DNA of 64,000 nucleotides from Cricetomys ansorgei (GCA_026225945.1 JAMJFZ010000770.1:2419501-2483500); one strand, 5' to 3'. Shown: positions 45,801 to 57,699, counted from the first letter of the stretch. Notes: generated by a model from the sequence alone, not told the origin. Made by a program: numbers and translations.

Positions 45801-46198
45801 TTACATACATCATGTGGAATAAGAAAAGCTTCAACACGCACACATACATCTTATGGAAAAAGCAAAGATCCAACACACATAGATCTTACCCACACATCTT
45901 GCAAGTTTCCCTTTGTAAGCTTCTATGTCCTTTCTCTTCATAGACAGCCAGCATACACACATCTCGCTCATTCATCTTATAAGCTTCCTTTTCCCTTTCT
46001 TCTCCTTCTTATTATTTCCCATATACCTATACACCTTTTAAACAATATCTTCTATGTAAGAAGAAATCACATCATAATCATGAGCCCTATTTTTCCCAGT
46101 GAATTATTATCTATTAAATATTTTAAAAACATGTTGTTTTCAATTGTCACATATGATTATGCATGAACATCCAGTTTTACATGTACTTTTCCCCCACA
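45437..46198 (-). mobile_element. candidate ERV LTR with internal CA expansion
   Basis: On the minus strand the segment starts TGTGGGGGAAAAGTACATGT, similar to the start of the mys-like LTR, and contains CTGAATAAAGAGTGTGTGAC, a polyadenylation-type block. Inside is a degenerate 43-bp minisatellite with a CA run. No partner LTR was found. The borders and family are tentative. Confidence 0.35.
45710..45890. repeat. degenerate 43-bp minisatellite with (CA)n
   Basis: Three related units (about 45716-45760, 45800-45843, 45844-45885) share ACATC-TGTGG and AGCAAAGATTCAACAC words. A (CA)n run at 45759-45797 grew between units 1 and 2. Confidence 0.7.
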
Positions 46199-48200
46199 AT
46201 ACATCTATATCCCAGAAACAATAATTTTGGTATTATGAATTAACATAATTTAAGGAAGCCAAATATCTTCACAGCCAGCTACTATTGTAGTTGGCAGGTA
46301 CACGTAATAGTATCCTACCTTAACACAAATCTTATTTGGGTAATACAGTGAAACAAGTTTGTTATAACTAGAAAACTTTTAAGTCATGGATTTTATTGTT
46401 TTTCTTATATAAAGGAGAATCTGTCCAGTCTACATGCCACATAGTCCTATGTCCCTAAGGCACACACACAAAAAATCATCAGTAATTTTATAATTTAAAA
46501 ACTTGGAAAACATCAAATTAATTGTGGTCAAGGAAGTTCAAACTTAGAAGTAGACACTGAAACTCATTTGTTATACCTAGGTCTGCCTCTCATAGATGAA
46601 ACTCATGGGTTTTAGCAACCAGGTTTTCTTTGTTATTGTTCTTTCTTGCTTTCTAACCCTGATCAAGTCTTCAGCTACCAAGAATGTGTGTTCTTTTATA
46701 ATTCCCTAGGTACTAGTTTCAAAGCAACTTGGTGAAACACCCTAATCTGATGTTTAAGATTTTTTATTTTTCTAGACTTTCAATAGAGTTATCAATTCAA
46801 CTGGGTGACACTATCTTTTAGAAAATCATATTGTTATGTGGTGCTCAGTGAGGAGTAAGAGACCTCCATAAAACTTTTGTTCCACAGAATAAACAAGGAA
46901 ATCACAACAGAAGCCACCACTATCAGACTCCAGAGCAGCAGGGCTATTTGAGTGAGAATTCTATCAGGATGTAGTAGCCTCTCTGAGATATATTCAATGT
47001 AGCTGTGCAAACCAATGAGTTGTCCAGCCACTTTAATCCCATAGTAGTCTGGAAGTCTTCAGTGATGGCTCTTGGAAATTATACCTATTAATTACTCACA
47101 ATGAGCTATTTATGAAGTAACAATCTACATGATGGGTCAGTCTGTAAACTCTTCAGTGTACCCCTTATTCATCACTTGGTGTGCCCCTGGGATGTCTTGC
47201 TTCTTTTCTTTGGGGCTATGAATGTCACTGATAGTTCATAACTTGAAGCAGAAATATACAAAATTCCATCTTTTCCAGGAATATGTACAACAAATTCAGA
47301 AAATAAATACAAGTCTAATCTAAGTCTCTTGTCTGTTCAGGGAAAAAAAGTCTCTGTGCTATCGATAAAGGAGGGGCTCCCAAGGTCCCATCTCTACTGA
47401 AGGAACTGTTGAAAGTTAATAGCTGTGGAGGAAAGAAGAATCATTCTCCTTTGGGCATATGGTCACTGAAAGAATGTTTTGTGTTCCATTTGATGGCTAT
47501 GCACTCCACGTGCACATGAGAAATGCTAATTAGATTCAGAAACTTATCAATAAATAAATAGAGAACATGAAATTTGGAGGGAAATAAAATGTGGGGTATT
47601 AGAGAGAGTTGTAGAGAGGTAATAGTAAATGTATATGAACAGCATACATTGTATAAATGTATGTAACTTTCAAAGAATAAAAATAATTATTTTTAAAAAG
47701 AAAAGTTTAGTCCATGATGAAGCTAGGTATGAAAAACTCCTATGAATAAATGGGTGTGCAAATGGTTGCACTTCAAATATTGTGCCATGTTTCTGGTAGA
47801 TTCCATTAAACAGCCTCTGGCACTAGTGACTAATGAAGATACTATTTATATTTGTCACCTGTAAAGTAGTGTCCACAAAACACCCAGACAATAATTTAAG
47901 AGTCAAAATCAAATGATATTAATGGTGACAAAATCAAATTCAGAAAATAGTGGAATTCTCCTAAAAGGCCTAAAGTCGGAACCCAGTTCAAAGTAAAACT
48001 AGACAGATGTCATGCCCAAGTTGAAGCTCCAAGGAAGACAGGGTTCAACTCACAAGGAATATAGACTGCCCAACTCTCTAACATTGAAGACAAGAAAAAA
48101 ATTAATCTAGCCAGATTAAAAAAAACATAAACAAAGAAAGCATCAAAGAATGAACAGGTGAAGAAATGTTGGGTAAAAGAAAACTTAAAAGATGTTCAAG
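46199..48200. other. 5' flank, no gene seen
   Basis: AT-rich sequence. On the minus strand 46834-47057 an open frame with a 20-residue hydrophobic segment (QIALLLWSLIVVASVVISLF) follows RLPDYYGIKVAGQLIGLHSY; a TGA precedes it and GTG, not ATG, begins the stated frame. I do not recognise a family. It may be a decayed retrocopy or chance. Confidence 0.35.
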
Positions 48201-48617
48201 TGTGAGGGTTAGTTTTAATTGTCAACGTAATACAATCTAGAATTACTTGAGAAAGAGATTCTCAATAAAGGATTGTCTCAATCAGGCTAGACTGTTGGCA
48301 TGCCTATGAGATATTATCTTAATTGAGTTAATTGGTGTAAAAAGACCTGTACTCACTGTAGCGCTATTCAATGGGCTATGTCCTGAACTATACAGGAATA
48401 GAGAAATCAAGCTGAGTACCAGGGTGCATGCATGCACTCATTTTCTCTCTGCTCTTGACTATGAATATGACTAGCTGTTTCAAGTCCCCACCTTGATTTG
48501 ATGTACCTGTAATAGTGGACTACAACCTTGAATTGTAAGCCAAATAAACTCTTTATCCTTTTATATTGCTTTTGTCATCTATTATATATATCACACCCAA
48601 GAGAAGAAGTGAAGACA
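48201..48617 (+). mobile_element. MT-type MaLR LTR, nearly complete
   Basis: TGTGAGGGTTAGTTTTAATT, GTCAACGTAATACAATCTAG, AATTACTTGAGAAAGAGATT, GGCATGCCTATGAGATATTA, GTCCTGAACTATACAGGAAT, CATTTTCTCTCTGCTCTTGA, CCAAATAAACTCTTTATCC (polyadenylation signal) and a terminal GAAGTGAAGACA give the full MT order over about 417 bp. Confidence 0.85.
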
Positions 48618-48880
48618 GGACTCCATATGACCCCAGGAATCAGAACTGCTGAAGAGAAACATCTAGATTGGTCCCATAGACTGATGGACATGGTGGAGGA
48701 CTTAGTCTTGAATAAAGAATGTGTACCTATGAAGAGTTCTAAACACTATTACTCAACACTAGAGTATAGTCTCATAAGGCTTAAGTCTCCACAGTAAGAT
48801 TAATCAGGCTTGGCATTCTAATGCCAGATGGGCACAAAGGTCATTCTGTTTTTAATTTAATTGAAGAATGGGTTTCAATA

Positions 48881-48881
<1 letters not shown>
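48618..48881. other. 5' flank, no gene seen
   Basis: Unique sequence; an 89-codon frame that begins in the LTR end runs through it and is not supported. Confidence 0.35.
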
Positions 48882-48925
<44 letters not shown>

Positions 48926-49023
48926 CATTGTACTTTACTTTTATAGTCATCAGTTTCTCTCCCTCTCTCCTGCTATTCCCCTTTCACTTTCCAAACAGTA
49001 CCCTTTCTGCTTTCAGGATAGAT

Positions 49024-49062
<39 letters not shown>

Positions 49063-49177
49063 GATAGATAAGCAAATGATAGACATATTTTTTTTACCTC
49101 CATTATCCTCTCTTGTTGCCCCAACACTTTTGTTTGTTCCACCCCTCCCTTTAGGTCCCTTCTCCCCCCATATAGCC

Positions 49178-49216
<39 letters not shown>

Positions 49217-49245
49217 TATATATATATATATATATATATACCCCC
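48882..49245. repeat. cluster of three microsatellites
   Basis: (AT)n at 48882-48923, (GATA)n at about 49018-49072 and (TA)n with one GA break at about 49182-49241, separated by pyrimidine-rich sequence. All three are long and uninterrupted enough to be unstable. Confidence 0.95.
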
Positions 49246-50629
49246 TCATACACATACCACAGATGATAAAAGGTATATTTACCTTTTTGAGTTCAGACAA
49301 AGCCTATTTTTAGTTAGGGATTTTCCCACACTCCGTTGGATAATTGAAGAATCTGGGCATCATCCCTATCCCAAATGTAGCTCTCTCCAAAAGTCCACTC
49401 CCAAAAATGAAGGAGCCTTGTATGTTATCCCTGATGGTTGTCATTGTTCTCTCTTACTCTGTTATTCTAACCTGCTTTCATAATCCCAACAAAATAGAAC
49501 CATTACCAATTGAAGATTTCAGTCCACCATGTCCTTTGAAACCTCCTATGATGCAGAGCACCTGTGCCTGATTCACCAACTACAGTACATTTGTCTCTAA
49601 TAACAGCAGTTCCCTGAGCCTGAGCCACAGTAGTATTGCAGCAGAGCCTACATGTCTTCAATTATAAAAAAACCTCATCCTCCTTCCCACTTCTCCTCTT
49701 GCCCTTCCCTATATGTTTGGTTCTGTAAAGTTTGTTGCTTTACTTTTCAATCCCTAAAATACCAGCCCCTTTCTCTAAGCAAAAACATTGTTGCCCAAGA
49801 AAAGACTGTGGACTTTTAAGATACAATGGGGAAAAAAATCAGCTTTCAAATCAATCAATCAATAATAAAGGTTTATAGTCTTTTTCTATGGTGGGTAGAC
49901 AATAGAAGGAAGGAGTAAATTCCAACCCTTATTCTTTCTGGATTAGTAAATGAGCTCCCTTGTTCACCCAGTAGGGAAAAAAAATTATTTATGGTTGAGA
50001 GAGTTAAAACTAGATGAAGCTTTCTTTAGTAGAGCATACCTCATTTTCACTACTTCTAAAAATTCCAAGAAACTTCACTGGCAGCCAACTGAGGTGAGCT
50101 CAGATCAGCAGCGTGTTAACTCCTGGGGACTGTGGGCTGTTGGCATACCTGAGACATTTTGAGCACCCCGTGTACCATATGTGTGTGTGTGTGTGTCATG
50201 TGTGCTGGTGAAACTGACACAGATAGAAGTGTCTGTTAGAGGAACTGAACCAGAAAAAGTCATCATACTTCTAGGCCAGAGTGTTTTGGGGTAAAGGGTT
50301 GAGGTCAGGAGGATTACTCCCAGTTCTCAGGTCAGAGACAACCCCAGGCAGCTGGGTCAACCTGTGCTTCAACAGTGACACCCTGTGGCAGCAACAATGA
50401 CAAGGATAGATTATGACATTCACTTCTAGCTGCTTATTGCAAGACTATTGGCACTTCAGCTGAAAGTAGGACATCCTCACAACTTGTGTTGTTCATGTGT
50501 GCATGTGTACATGTTTGTGATTGTAATGTACATGTATGTGTGTGGTGAACACTGAAGGTTTGAGTTCCTGAGAATTAAGATGCTAGATACAAGGAAATAA
50601 AAACCTTCAAAATATGTAAGAAGATTATG
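49246..50629. other. 5' flank, no gene seen
   Basis: Unique sequence with a short (GT)n at 50179-50198. Frames of 65-140 codons here are driven by the adjoining microsatellites and have no family match. Confidence 0.4.
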
Positions 50630-50745
50630 GCAGAGTGTAGAAACGCCTGCCACAGTGTCAGACACTGTGTTTTGCCCGCAAAATTTTCTGTGTGCCATGT
50701 ACAAACACACACACACAATGTAAAAATAAATAAATAAAATCTATA
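50630..50745 (+). mobile_element. tRNA-derived SINE (RSINE1-like), internally deleted
   Basis: GTAGAAACGCCTGCCACAGT, then GCAAAATTTTCTGTGTGCCA, TGTACAAACACACACACACA and an AAATAAATAAATAAAATCT tail follow the SINE order with the middle missing. Confidence 0.6.
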
Positions 50746-51597
50746 GAAGAAGGGTTTAACTTGTTTTACTTGAATAACAGCAGAACCATAATGGTTTTAT
50801 AATGAGTTAAAGACTCAGAGACTACTCAGCACAACCAAAGTTCGAATTGAGAGTCTGCTTTAAGCCTGTGACTTCCTGGAGAGAAACACTTCCCCCAGAG
50901 CAGTCCTGAATGACTATTACAGGGTATTTTTAAAGACAAAGAACACAGAAAACATCCTGCTTGGCAGTTGCAGGTGAAAGTAAGCAAGCAGTTTAACTCG
51001 GGCCAAGAACATGTAGTTAGCTGGGGCAACTTAGTATAAAAGTACTCGTTGAAAGAGCTTTTTTTTTTTTTAATTTTGTTTTGTTATGTTTTTAAACCAG
51101 AGATTGAATACAGTCTTAAGGCAATGTTCTGTGGTGCTCTCAGTATAATTTCAGCCACTATCCTAAAAGGTCAGGGCTTTGCCTTCTCTTTTCTGTTTCC
51201 ATGCTTTAGCTAACATACAGAAGATGTTCAATCAGTGGAAGGGGAGAGAGAACAGTCTACCTCTGTATGGTTATGTTTGAACAGATGTCAAACCAGGCTC
51301 TGAAACTTTTAGCAATTTCTATTCTTTCCTTTGTATTTGCTCACTAGAGATCATGAATGAAGTAGGGCTTAGACTCATCCTTTTTCTTGACAAGCAAGCT
51401 GCTGTGTTATAAACAGCTCAATATATGTTTGTGTAAACAATAATCATAATCATCATCATAAATAAATGTGATCAATCTTTTTCAAACTTCCCCTTCTTGT
51501 TCCCAGAGTGGCTTCTCTGGAACCTTCTGATAACTATGTTTCTATCTACCATGTTTTTGAAGTCTGTACTGTTGTAAGCAAGACTTATCAAATCATG
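50746..51597. other. 5' flank, no gene seen
   Basis: Unique sequence with a T-run at about 51059-51072; 51080-51140 faintly resembles a reversed ID element. No gene recognised. Confidence 0.4.
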
Positions 51598-51598
51598 G

Positions 51599-51696
<98 letters not shown>
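51598..51696. repeat. compound (GT)n(GA)n microsatellite
   Basis: About 25 GT units run straight into about 20 GA units. It gives long Ser-Leu and Thr-His runs in open frames, which are artefacts. Confidence 0.95.
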
Positions 51697-51697
<1 letters not shown>

Positions 51698-53280
51698 GCT
51701 CTAACATGAGGCCTACCCATGAAAAAAATCCTAGAAGCCTTAATTAATAAGGAAAAAAAAGGAGCTTCGAAGAAGGACATTAGTGATAAGACTAGAAACC
51801 TTAGCTTTGCCAGTCTAATCACATGCTTTAGAACAGAACTGTGTTTTGTTTTGCTTGAAAAGGTAAGAGTGGCTATGCACACTCCAAGTAGGGAGGAAGA
51901 AAAACAACATGTCCCATTCTTGGGTATGAACTCTTGAATCCACACATAGCCTTTAGGCCCTAATCCTTTTCAGTCCATAGGCATAGCCTCTCATGACTCC
52001 TGGGAGCGCCTGCCTCCTTCACAGCCTCCTACATAGAAAAGTGTAAGACAATGGTGCCAGTTCAGGGGAAGGTCAGGGTCTGAGAAGTGTGGATGCAATA
52101 GTGGCAAGGGAGGAATGAGACACAGGACAAAGCTTTGCTTTTCTTCATGAGAGGGACAGAAAGAAAGTACATCTCGGTATGGCTTGACCTGCTGTGGCAA
52201 CCTGTGCCTCTCACAGACTTTATTTATACACAAAATCATTTCCTTCAGGACTTTAATCATTGATTAAACAGCCCAATTAGAATACAATTTTTCTAAAGTC
52301 TTCTTTGATTACGTAAGTATATCGAAATAAGAGAAACAAAGCAAACAAACAACAATTTCCTAAAAACTAAAATTTAACATCATGATATGATCAGTTTTCC
52401 TTTAATTCAATATCTTCTTCCTTAAAATTGGTAGCATAAAGGCTTGCAGTTACACAAATGCTAGACAGAGTGACTTGATCTGAGTTTAATTTTATTTAAG
52501 TTTGACATAAAGTGAATAGATCAGAAATTTCCCAGTATCTGTTACATCAAACCTATCCTTTTACTGAAGTTCAATCTTTCAGACTCTAGTTTAATTGTCC
52601 CTTTCTTTTCTCTGTTTTTCTTTGATATTTAACATAAGACCACTACTCTTTCCTTTGATTTTTAAAACACTGTGCAGCTTTTTGCTTAGGCAAAGGTGGT
52701 CTATTCTTTGTTTTTCTAAAAGGTCCTGGTCTAACAAGTTTTTTCAGAAGAGAAAACAGTTTACTGAGCCAGAATTTTTCTTCTGTGTCTGTCATGAACT
52801 CTTGTTTCAATACTATTCATATCTTTATTAGAATCCTGTAAAGAATAGAATAACATCAAGATTCCTAAAACTGTTAACTTTTGCCTACAGCTTACTGTTG
52901 TCTTCAGGAAGATACCAAGGTCTGTCATTAGTCGTATGAGTAAAATCTCTTTCTATTCATACCAGTTCCTTGTTTCTAAAGCTGGACACAAAAACCCAGT
53001 GATTCAATTACAGCTTGTCAGCTTCTAGGATTTCCCTAAGATTCTTTAATAATTTTCCAAATCTTGTATCTTATGCTTACTAATATCATTTACTAATAAT
53101 CTAAATATATATCAAAGTAATAGATTCTATGAGAGACTCAGTTTTCTGCATGGCTATTCTTTCCAGAGAATCAATTTTATTTTTATTAACTTTAATTTCT
53201 TGTTACAACATCCCAACTCTAGCTTTCAGTGAGAAATCTTTAATAGTGAAGAAGTGAATTTCCACAAAAGGTAGTGAAGG
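51697..53280. other. 5' flank, no gene seen
   Basis: Unique sequence. No repeat family, RNA gene or supported exon recognised. Confidence 0.45.
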
Positions 53281-53426
53281 ATCAGTCTGAGCCATTTAAG
53301 CACCGGAACTTTGTCAGGTGATGCCTTTAGAATGCTTGGCATCAGCATTAAGGGCAATAAATGATCAATCCAAGCCAATTGAGCACCAGAACTTTGTCAA
53401 GCAGTGCCTTCAAGATGCTTGGCATG
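53281..53426. repeat. 83-bp tandem duplication (second copy shorter)
   Basis: 53281-53363 and 53364-53426 both start ATCA, share GCACC-GAACTTTGTCA, TGCCTT and ATGCTTGGCAT, and differ at roughly one position in six. Confidence 0.8.
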
Positions 53427-54091
53427 TTAGAACAATGGTTCAAAACTGTGGTGCTATCAAATGTCCAAATATTCCCATCTATTCTATCATTGAGCACATG
53501 TCAGAATCCGTTGTATATCCAAACATCTCCTGTAAATTTTCAGTTTGTTCCCTTTAGGCCCCTCAATCTCGGTTGTTTATCCAGAGAAATGTGTCTGCTA
53601 TTATGTATTTACTGACATACATTTCATCAGTAGTTCACCAAGGACTGGAATTGGGCCATAAAGTTATATATTGCCAACATCTAATTAACACTGTCTATCA
53701 CTGTAGAATAAATGAATATATAAGTACTTAGAGCTAGAACAAAGTTGTTCAAGTAACCTCAAGTGACCTCACTGTCTCAAGCTTTAATTGTTTGAGTATT
53801 TTAAGTATCATTCTCACTGCTGAATCTCAATGCCTTTAGCAACATTTTCTACATAGGATTTAGCTACTTGAGTTCATTTCTCTTCCTCTTACTAGATGCT
53901 CATTTAGCTCTTTTGTTTCTGAAATTATATTATCTATTCTGTAGAGATCTGCTATTTTTCAATCGTTTTCTAGAATAAAAGTTCATGAAACACTAGATAA
54001 GGGACTCAAATATTCCCCAGTCTTAAGCATAGATAGCATCTACATTACATATAACACTTTTATTAAATGATGTCATTAACATTATATGGAA
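53427..54091. other. 5' flank, no gene seen
   Basis: Unique AT-rich sequence; nothing recognised. Confidence 0.4.
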
Positions 54092-54445
54092 TGATGGTTA
54101 GTGTTAATTGTCAACTTGATAGAATCTAAAATCAACTGAGAGACAGGCTCCTGGGCAAGTCTTTGAGTGATTATCTTGAATGTGTTGAGGTGGAAAGACC
54201 ACCACATCATTTTCTGGCTTGGATCCTGAACCACATTAAGTGGATAAAGGAACCTGAGCAGCAGCAAGTATTCATTACTCTCTGTTTCATGATTATGAAT
54301 GTGATGCAGCCAACTGCTTTATGCTCCTGCTGCCTTGACTTCCCAGCCATTATGGACTATGTCCTCGAACTATAAACTGGATGAACTCTTTATCCCTCAT
54401 GTTGCTTTTGATAGAGTACTTTACCACACCAACAGAAAAGAAACA
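54092..54445 (+). mobile_element. MT-type MaLR LTR, nearly complete
   Basis: TGATGGTTAGTGTTAATTGT, CAACTTGATAGAATCTAAAA, GCTCCTGGGCAAGTCTTTGA, ACTCTCTGTTTCATGATTAT, TGCTCCTGCTGCCTTGACTT, ATGGACTATGTCCTCGAACT and a terminal CAACAGAAAAGAAACA give the full MT order, TG...CA. It is the least decayed MT copy here. Confidence 0.85.
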
Positions 54446-55588
54446 TTGATACATTGAAAATAATTATACTGTTGTTCTTTATGACTGTATCTTTATTCTA
54501 ATCAGATGCCACTCAGTGACTTGGGGGTGAAGTATCATGATACCTATAATTTGCTTTTTTAAAAATTCAGAAAAATTCTACTCATACCTATATACAAATA
54601 AAGCAAATGTAACAAAATAGTAATTATTGATCTAAGTTTTTATATACAGATTATATTGCATTATTCTTCTGGTTTGTCCCCAAAATTTTGCTAAAACAAA
54701 AAATTAATGTGCAAACCAAAAAAATACATGAACCTTGCGTTTTGTATTCACATATAAACAAGTACACACTCATGAATGAGAGGCTACTAACTGCACTATG
54801 TTTGACTATCAGTCTATTTAATGTTCATGGTTTAGGAGACATAGTTATTGGAAGCAATTGGCCTTATTGAAAATAGTCCAGATTGTGGGGTCAGCCAAAG
54901 GGGAAACAAATTCTGGTTCAGTCCGTTAGGCAGCTCCTTGAATCTTGAAAGAGTTTCTTCTAAAAGCAATGATAATATTGTCCTTTTAGCATTAGAGGTG
55001 CTGTTCATTCTTTCAGACTCATGTCTTATTATTCTAATTATTACCATTAAATAGGCATATTCTAGATCCACTTCTACAAAGCCATTACTTTCATAACCTG
55101 TTTCTCAGAGAAGAAGAAAATGCATATAACATAGCATCTGTTTATTTACAGATGTCTTAGAACAAATAAAATATTATATGTGTATATACACTTTATTATA
55201 CATCCATACACATAGAAGAAGACAAAGAGGATTTCATTATTTTGTTCTCTGTACTGTTTTAATATCATTTTGGAGGAGAGAACAGAATACATTTGTGACT
55301 AGACAGAGCCAATTTTTCCTCCCCTCAAGGAGAAGATATGACAAATGTGCATAGAAAACATTGCCTGGGAAACAGATTCTTGTTTTCCATGTGATTCTAC
55401 CACAAATTTCTATATGACTTCCTTGGAGTTGTCTAAAAAATATGACATCTTTAAGTTGCACACCCTGCAGTTCATTCTTCCCCCTCTGCCTTCCTCTTGT
55501 AAAATTACATTTAATTTGTGTGTGATACCTGTTTGTTCTAAGGTGTTCTACTTAGTCCTGTAGATTCTGAATCTACATTGATTAGATT
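54446..55588. other. 5' flank, no gene seen
   Basis: Unique AT-rich sequence with short unsupported frames on both strands. No repeat recognised. Confidence 0.4.
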
Positions 55589-55625
55589 TTGATTCTTTCA
55601 GGTCAGTGGTAGAGTGCCTGCCTAA
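55589..55625 (+). mobile_element. ID SINE 5' fragment
   Basis: GGTCAGTGGTAGAGTGCCTG then CCTAACTAAAA matches the first half of ID (tcagtggtagagcgcctgcctagc). The rest is lost next to the CT microsatellite. Confidence 0.55.
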
Positions 55626-55649
55626 CTAAAATATACCATACACAAAGTG

Positions 55650-55654
55650 CTCTC

Positions 55655-55715
<61 letters not shown>

Positions 55716-55716
55716 G

Positions 55717-55747
<31 letters not shown>

Positions 55748-55791
55748 GTCTCTCTCTCTCTCTCTCTCCCTCTCTCTCTCCCTCTCTCCCT
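55650..55791. repeat. long (CT)n polypyrimidine tract
   Basis: About 140 bp of CT with occasional TG and CC interruptions on the plus strand; the other strand is pure purine apart from these breaks. Tracts of this kind can form triplex DNA and are hard to assemble. Confidence 0.95.
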
Positions 55792-55832
55792 TTCTATATA
55801 GATTGGTAATAGATAGATGATAGATTACATCT

Positions 55833-55918
55833 AGCATCACATTATAGTAGATCCCCTTTCAAAAAATAATTGCCATTAGATTAACTTCATCAAAACAAGG
55901 TATGTACTCAGTAATTAG
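55833..55918. repeat. direct duplication, copy 1
   Basis: AGCATCACATTATAGTAGAT, AATAATTGCCATTAGATTAA and CTTCATCAAAACAAGGTA recur 709 bp away at 56542-56622 with about 85% identity by eye. Confidence 0.8.
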
Positions 55919-56052
55919 TTGATAGATGATAGATATTTGGATAAATGATAGATTGATGGGTATAGATATAGATAGATACATATATGATAGATAGATGATA
56001 GACAGAGTGATAAATGATAAACAGACAGATAATATAAATGAATGAATGAATC
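55919..56052. repeat. degenerate (GATA)/(GAAT) repeat
   Basis: Imperfect GATAGAT words mixed with GACAGA and ending in AATGAATGAATGAATCA. Confidence 0.85.
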
Positions 56053-56054
56053 AT

Positions 56055-56152
56055 TTTCATTGAGTTTTGGAGTATTTGAACCACTATGGTTAATATTTAG
56101 AGCCTTGTTCATGCTAAGCAAGCATTCAACTATTGAACTTTATAACCATTCT
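56055..56152 (-). mobile_element. ID SINE
   Basis: Plus strand TTGTTCATGCTAAGCAAGCA and TTCAACTATTGAACTTTATA are the reverse of the ID body (ctcagtggt...gcttgcttagcatg-aca-aggc). The B-box half before it is diverged. Confidence 0.65.
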
Positions 56153-56541
56153 GCAAACTCTTTTTATAGTATAAGCAGAGGACATCAGGAAAACTTTGGA
56201 AAAGCCAAATAACAGATCCAGGACAAAAAAAAATTAAATTTCTTGCCCAGCTTCATGTGTGCCTTCAAGGTTAGACCTTGAAGTTTCTAAAAATAATGCC
56301 TATCAGCATAACCATTTTCCCCAATGTTGGGAGCATAACAAAAGGCCTACTCCTTATTGGTGAAGAATCATGTACAATTTGTTTTGGATTAGCAAAGAAA
56401 AACTGGTTTGTGTTCAAGAACTCAGAATTGTTCTACAAAATGGTATGCAGAGAAAAAAGGAGGCTCTTTGTAGACCTGATCATGTCTTTCTCGTCCCAGA
56501 AAAATAAAAGCCAATGGCAAATGTTTGATCTTTGTTCTCGC
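56153..56541. other. 5' flank, no gene seen
   Basis: Sequence between the two direct copies; a 92-codon plus-strand frame at 56278-56556 has no recognised family and ends inside copy 2. Confidence 0.35.
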
Positions 56542-56622
56542 AGCATCATATTATAGTAGATTCTTTTACAAAAATAATTGTCATTTGATTAACTTCATCA
56601 AAGCAAGGTACTTGCTAATTAG
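56542..56622. repeat. direct duplication, copy 2
   Basis: Partner of 55833-55918, same orientation, with a short deletion near its right end. Confidence 0.8.
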
Positions 56623-57699
56623 TAGCAACAATGTTTTGAAGAAATGCAAATGTGAGAGTATATTTATAAAAGTGCCTTTTTTGTGATTCAGTCTTTTACT
56701 TTTTAATGCAAAAGCCTAGGCTTCAATAACTGTTCCTAGCTAGAGAATTAAAAGTGAATGAGGTGACATTATTATTTAGAAAAGTTTGTTCAAGTTACAT
56801 CAAATTCCTATATGTGTATGCTGAAACTACATTTGAAAAGGTGAGCAAAAAACAAGTGTTCTAGCTGAGCCAAAAGTAATTTAGTCTCTAGTAAAAGATG
56901 GCTGTCTATATGTAAGTAACATTTAAATTTTCAAAAACTCTTATATATATTCCTATAATATAACACTTTGAGTTGAGGTGATATTATATGTAACTGGGTA
57001 TCTTCTATGATGTACATGGATTATTTTTTATTTTTTATTCCTTATTTTTTATTTGTTTTTATCCAATCAGGAATAATTGAATATATAATAAGTACTAGAC
57101 ATTATGCGATGTTATTAGTAGTGAGCAGAGTGGTCTCTGCCTCTGTGAAATGTGAAGAAATGAAACCTATGCCCCCATAATTAATATAGTGTAATCATAA
57201 TAAACCCTATGATAGAAACAAACAGAACATTATGGAAACACTTGCTATAAATATGTGATTTGGGGGAGTTAAGGAGGGACATCTCATGAAAGTCTGAAAT
57301 ATAAGCAAAAAAGAAAAGTGAATGTAAGTACATTGTTAAATCCCTTAAAGAAGAAAACTCAGTTAAAGGGGACAGTTAAGCCACACATATCTGACTAAAG
57401 TTCAGACAATACATTAGAACATAACATGTTACTTCAATCCACTTTAAATATTTCCTTAACTTGTGTTGACATTTTTTCTTAATTTTAAACAAATATCTGA
57501 CCTATAAATTTTGTTTGTCCCAGCTGGAGACTAATAAAGTTCTACTATTTGATTCACTTAATAATTAAATAAAATGAAATAAAAGCTTAAAGGTACACAT
57601 GCAAGAGTATTTTCAGTGAGATGACTTTAGTCAAGCTGCTTTAACTTCAGTTTAATTTTTCTGAAATTATTGCTTCAGTAGCACTCATTTAAAAATATA
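56623..57699. other. 5' flank; possible ancient repeat, no gene
   Basis: 57075-57300 (AATAAGTACTAGACATTATG, GCAGAGTGGTCTCTGCCTCT, GTGTAATCATAATAAACCCT) has the order of an ancient mammal-wide repeat I cannot name with certainty. T-rich TTTTTTATT words at 57024-57060. The rest is unique. Confidence 0.4.

Noticed and set aside
49061..49483. 140-codon plus-strand frame
   Set aside because: Much of it is TA repeat giving Tyr-Ile runs; no family resemblance.
51472..51945. 157-codon minus-strand frame with Ser-Leu and Thr-His runs
   Set aside because: The runs are translations of the GA and GT microsatellite.
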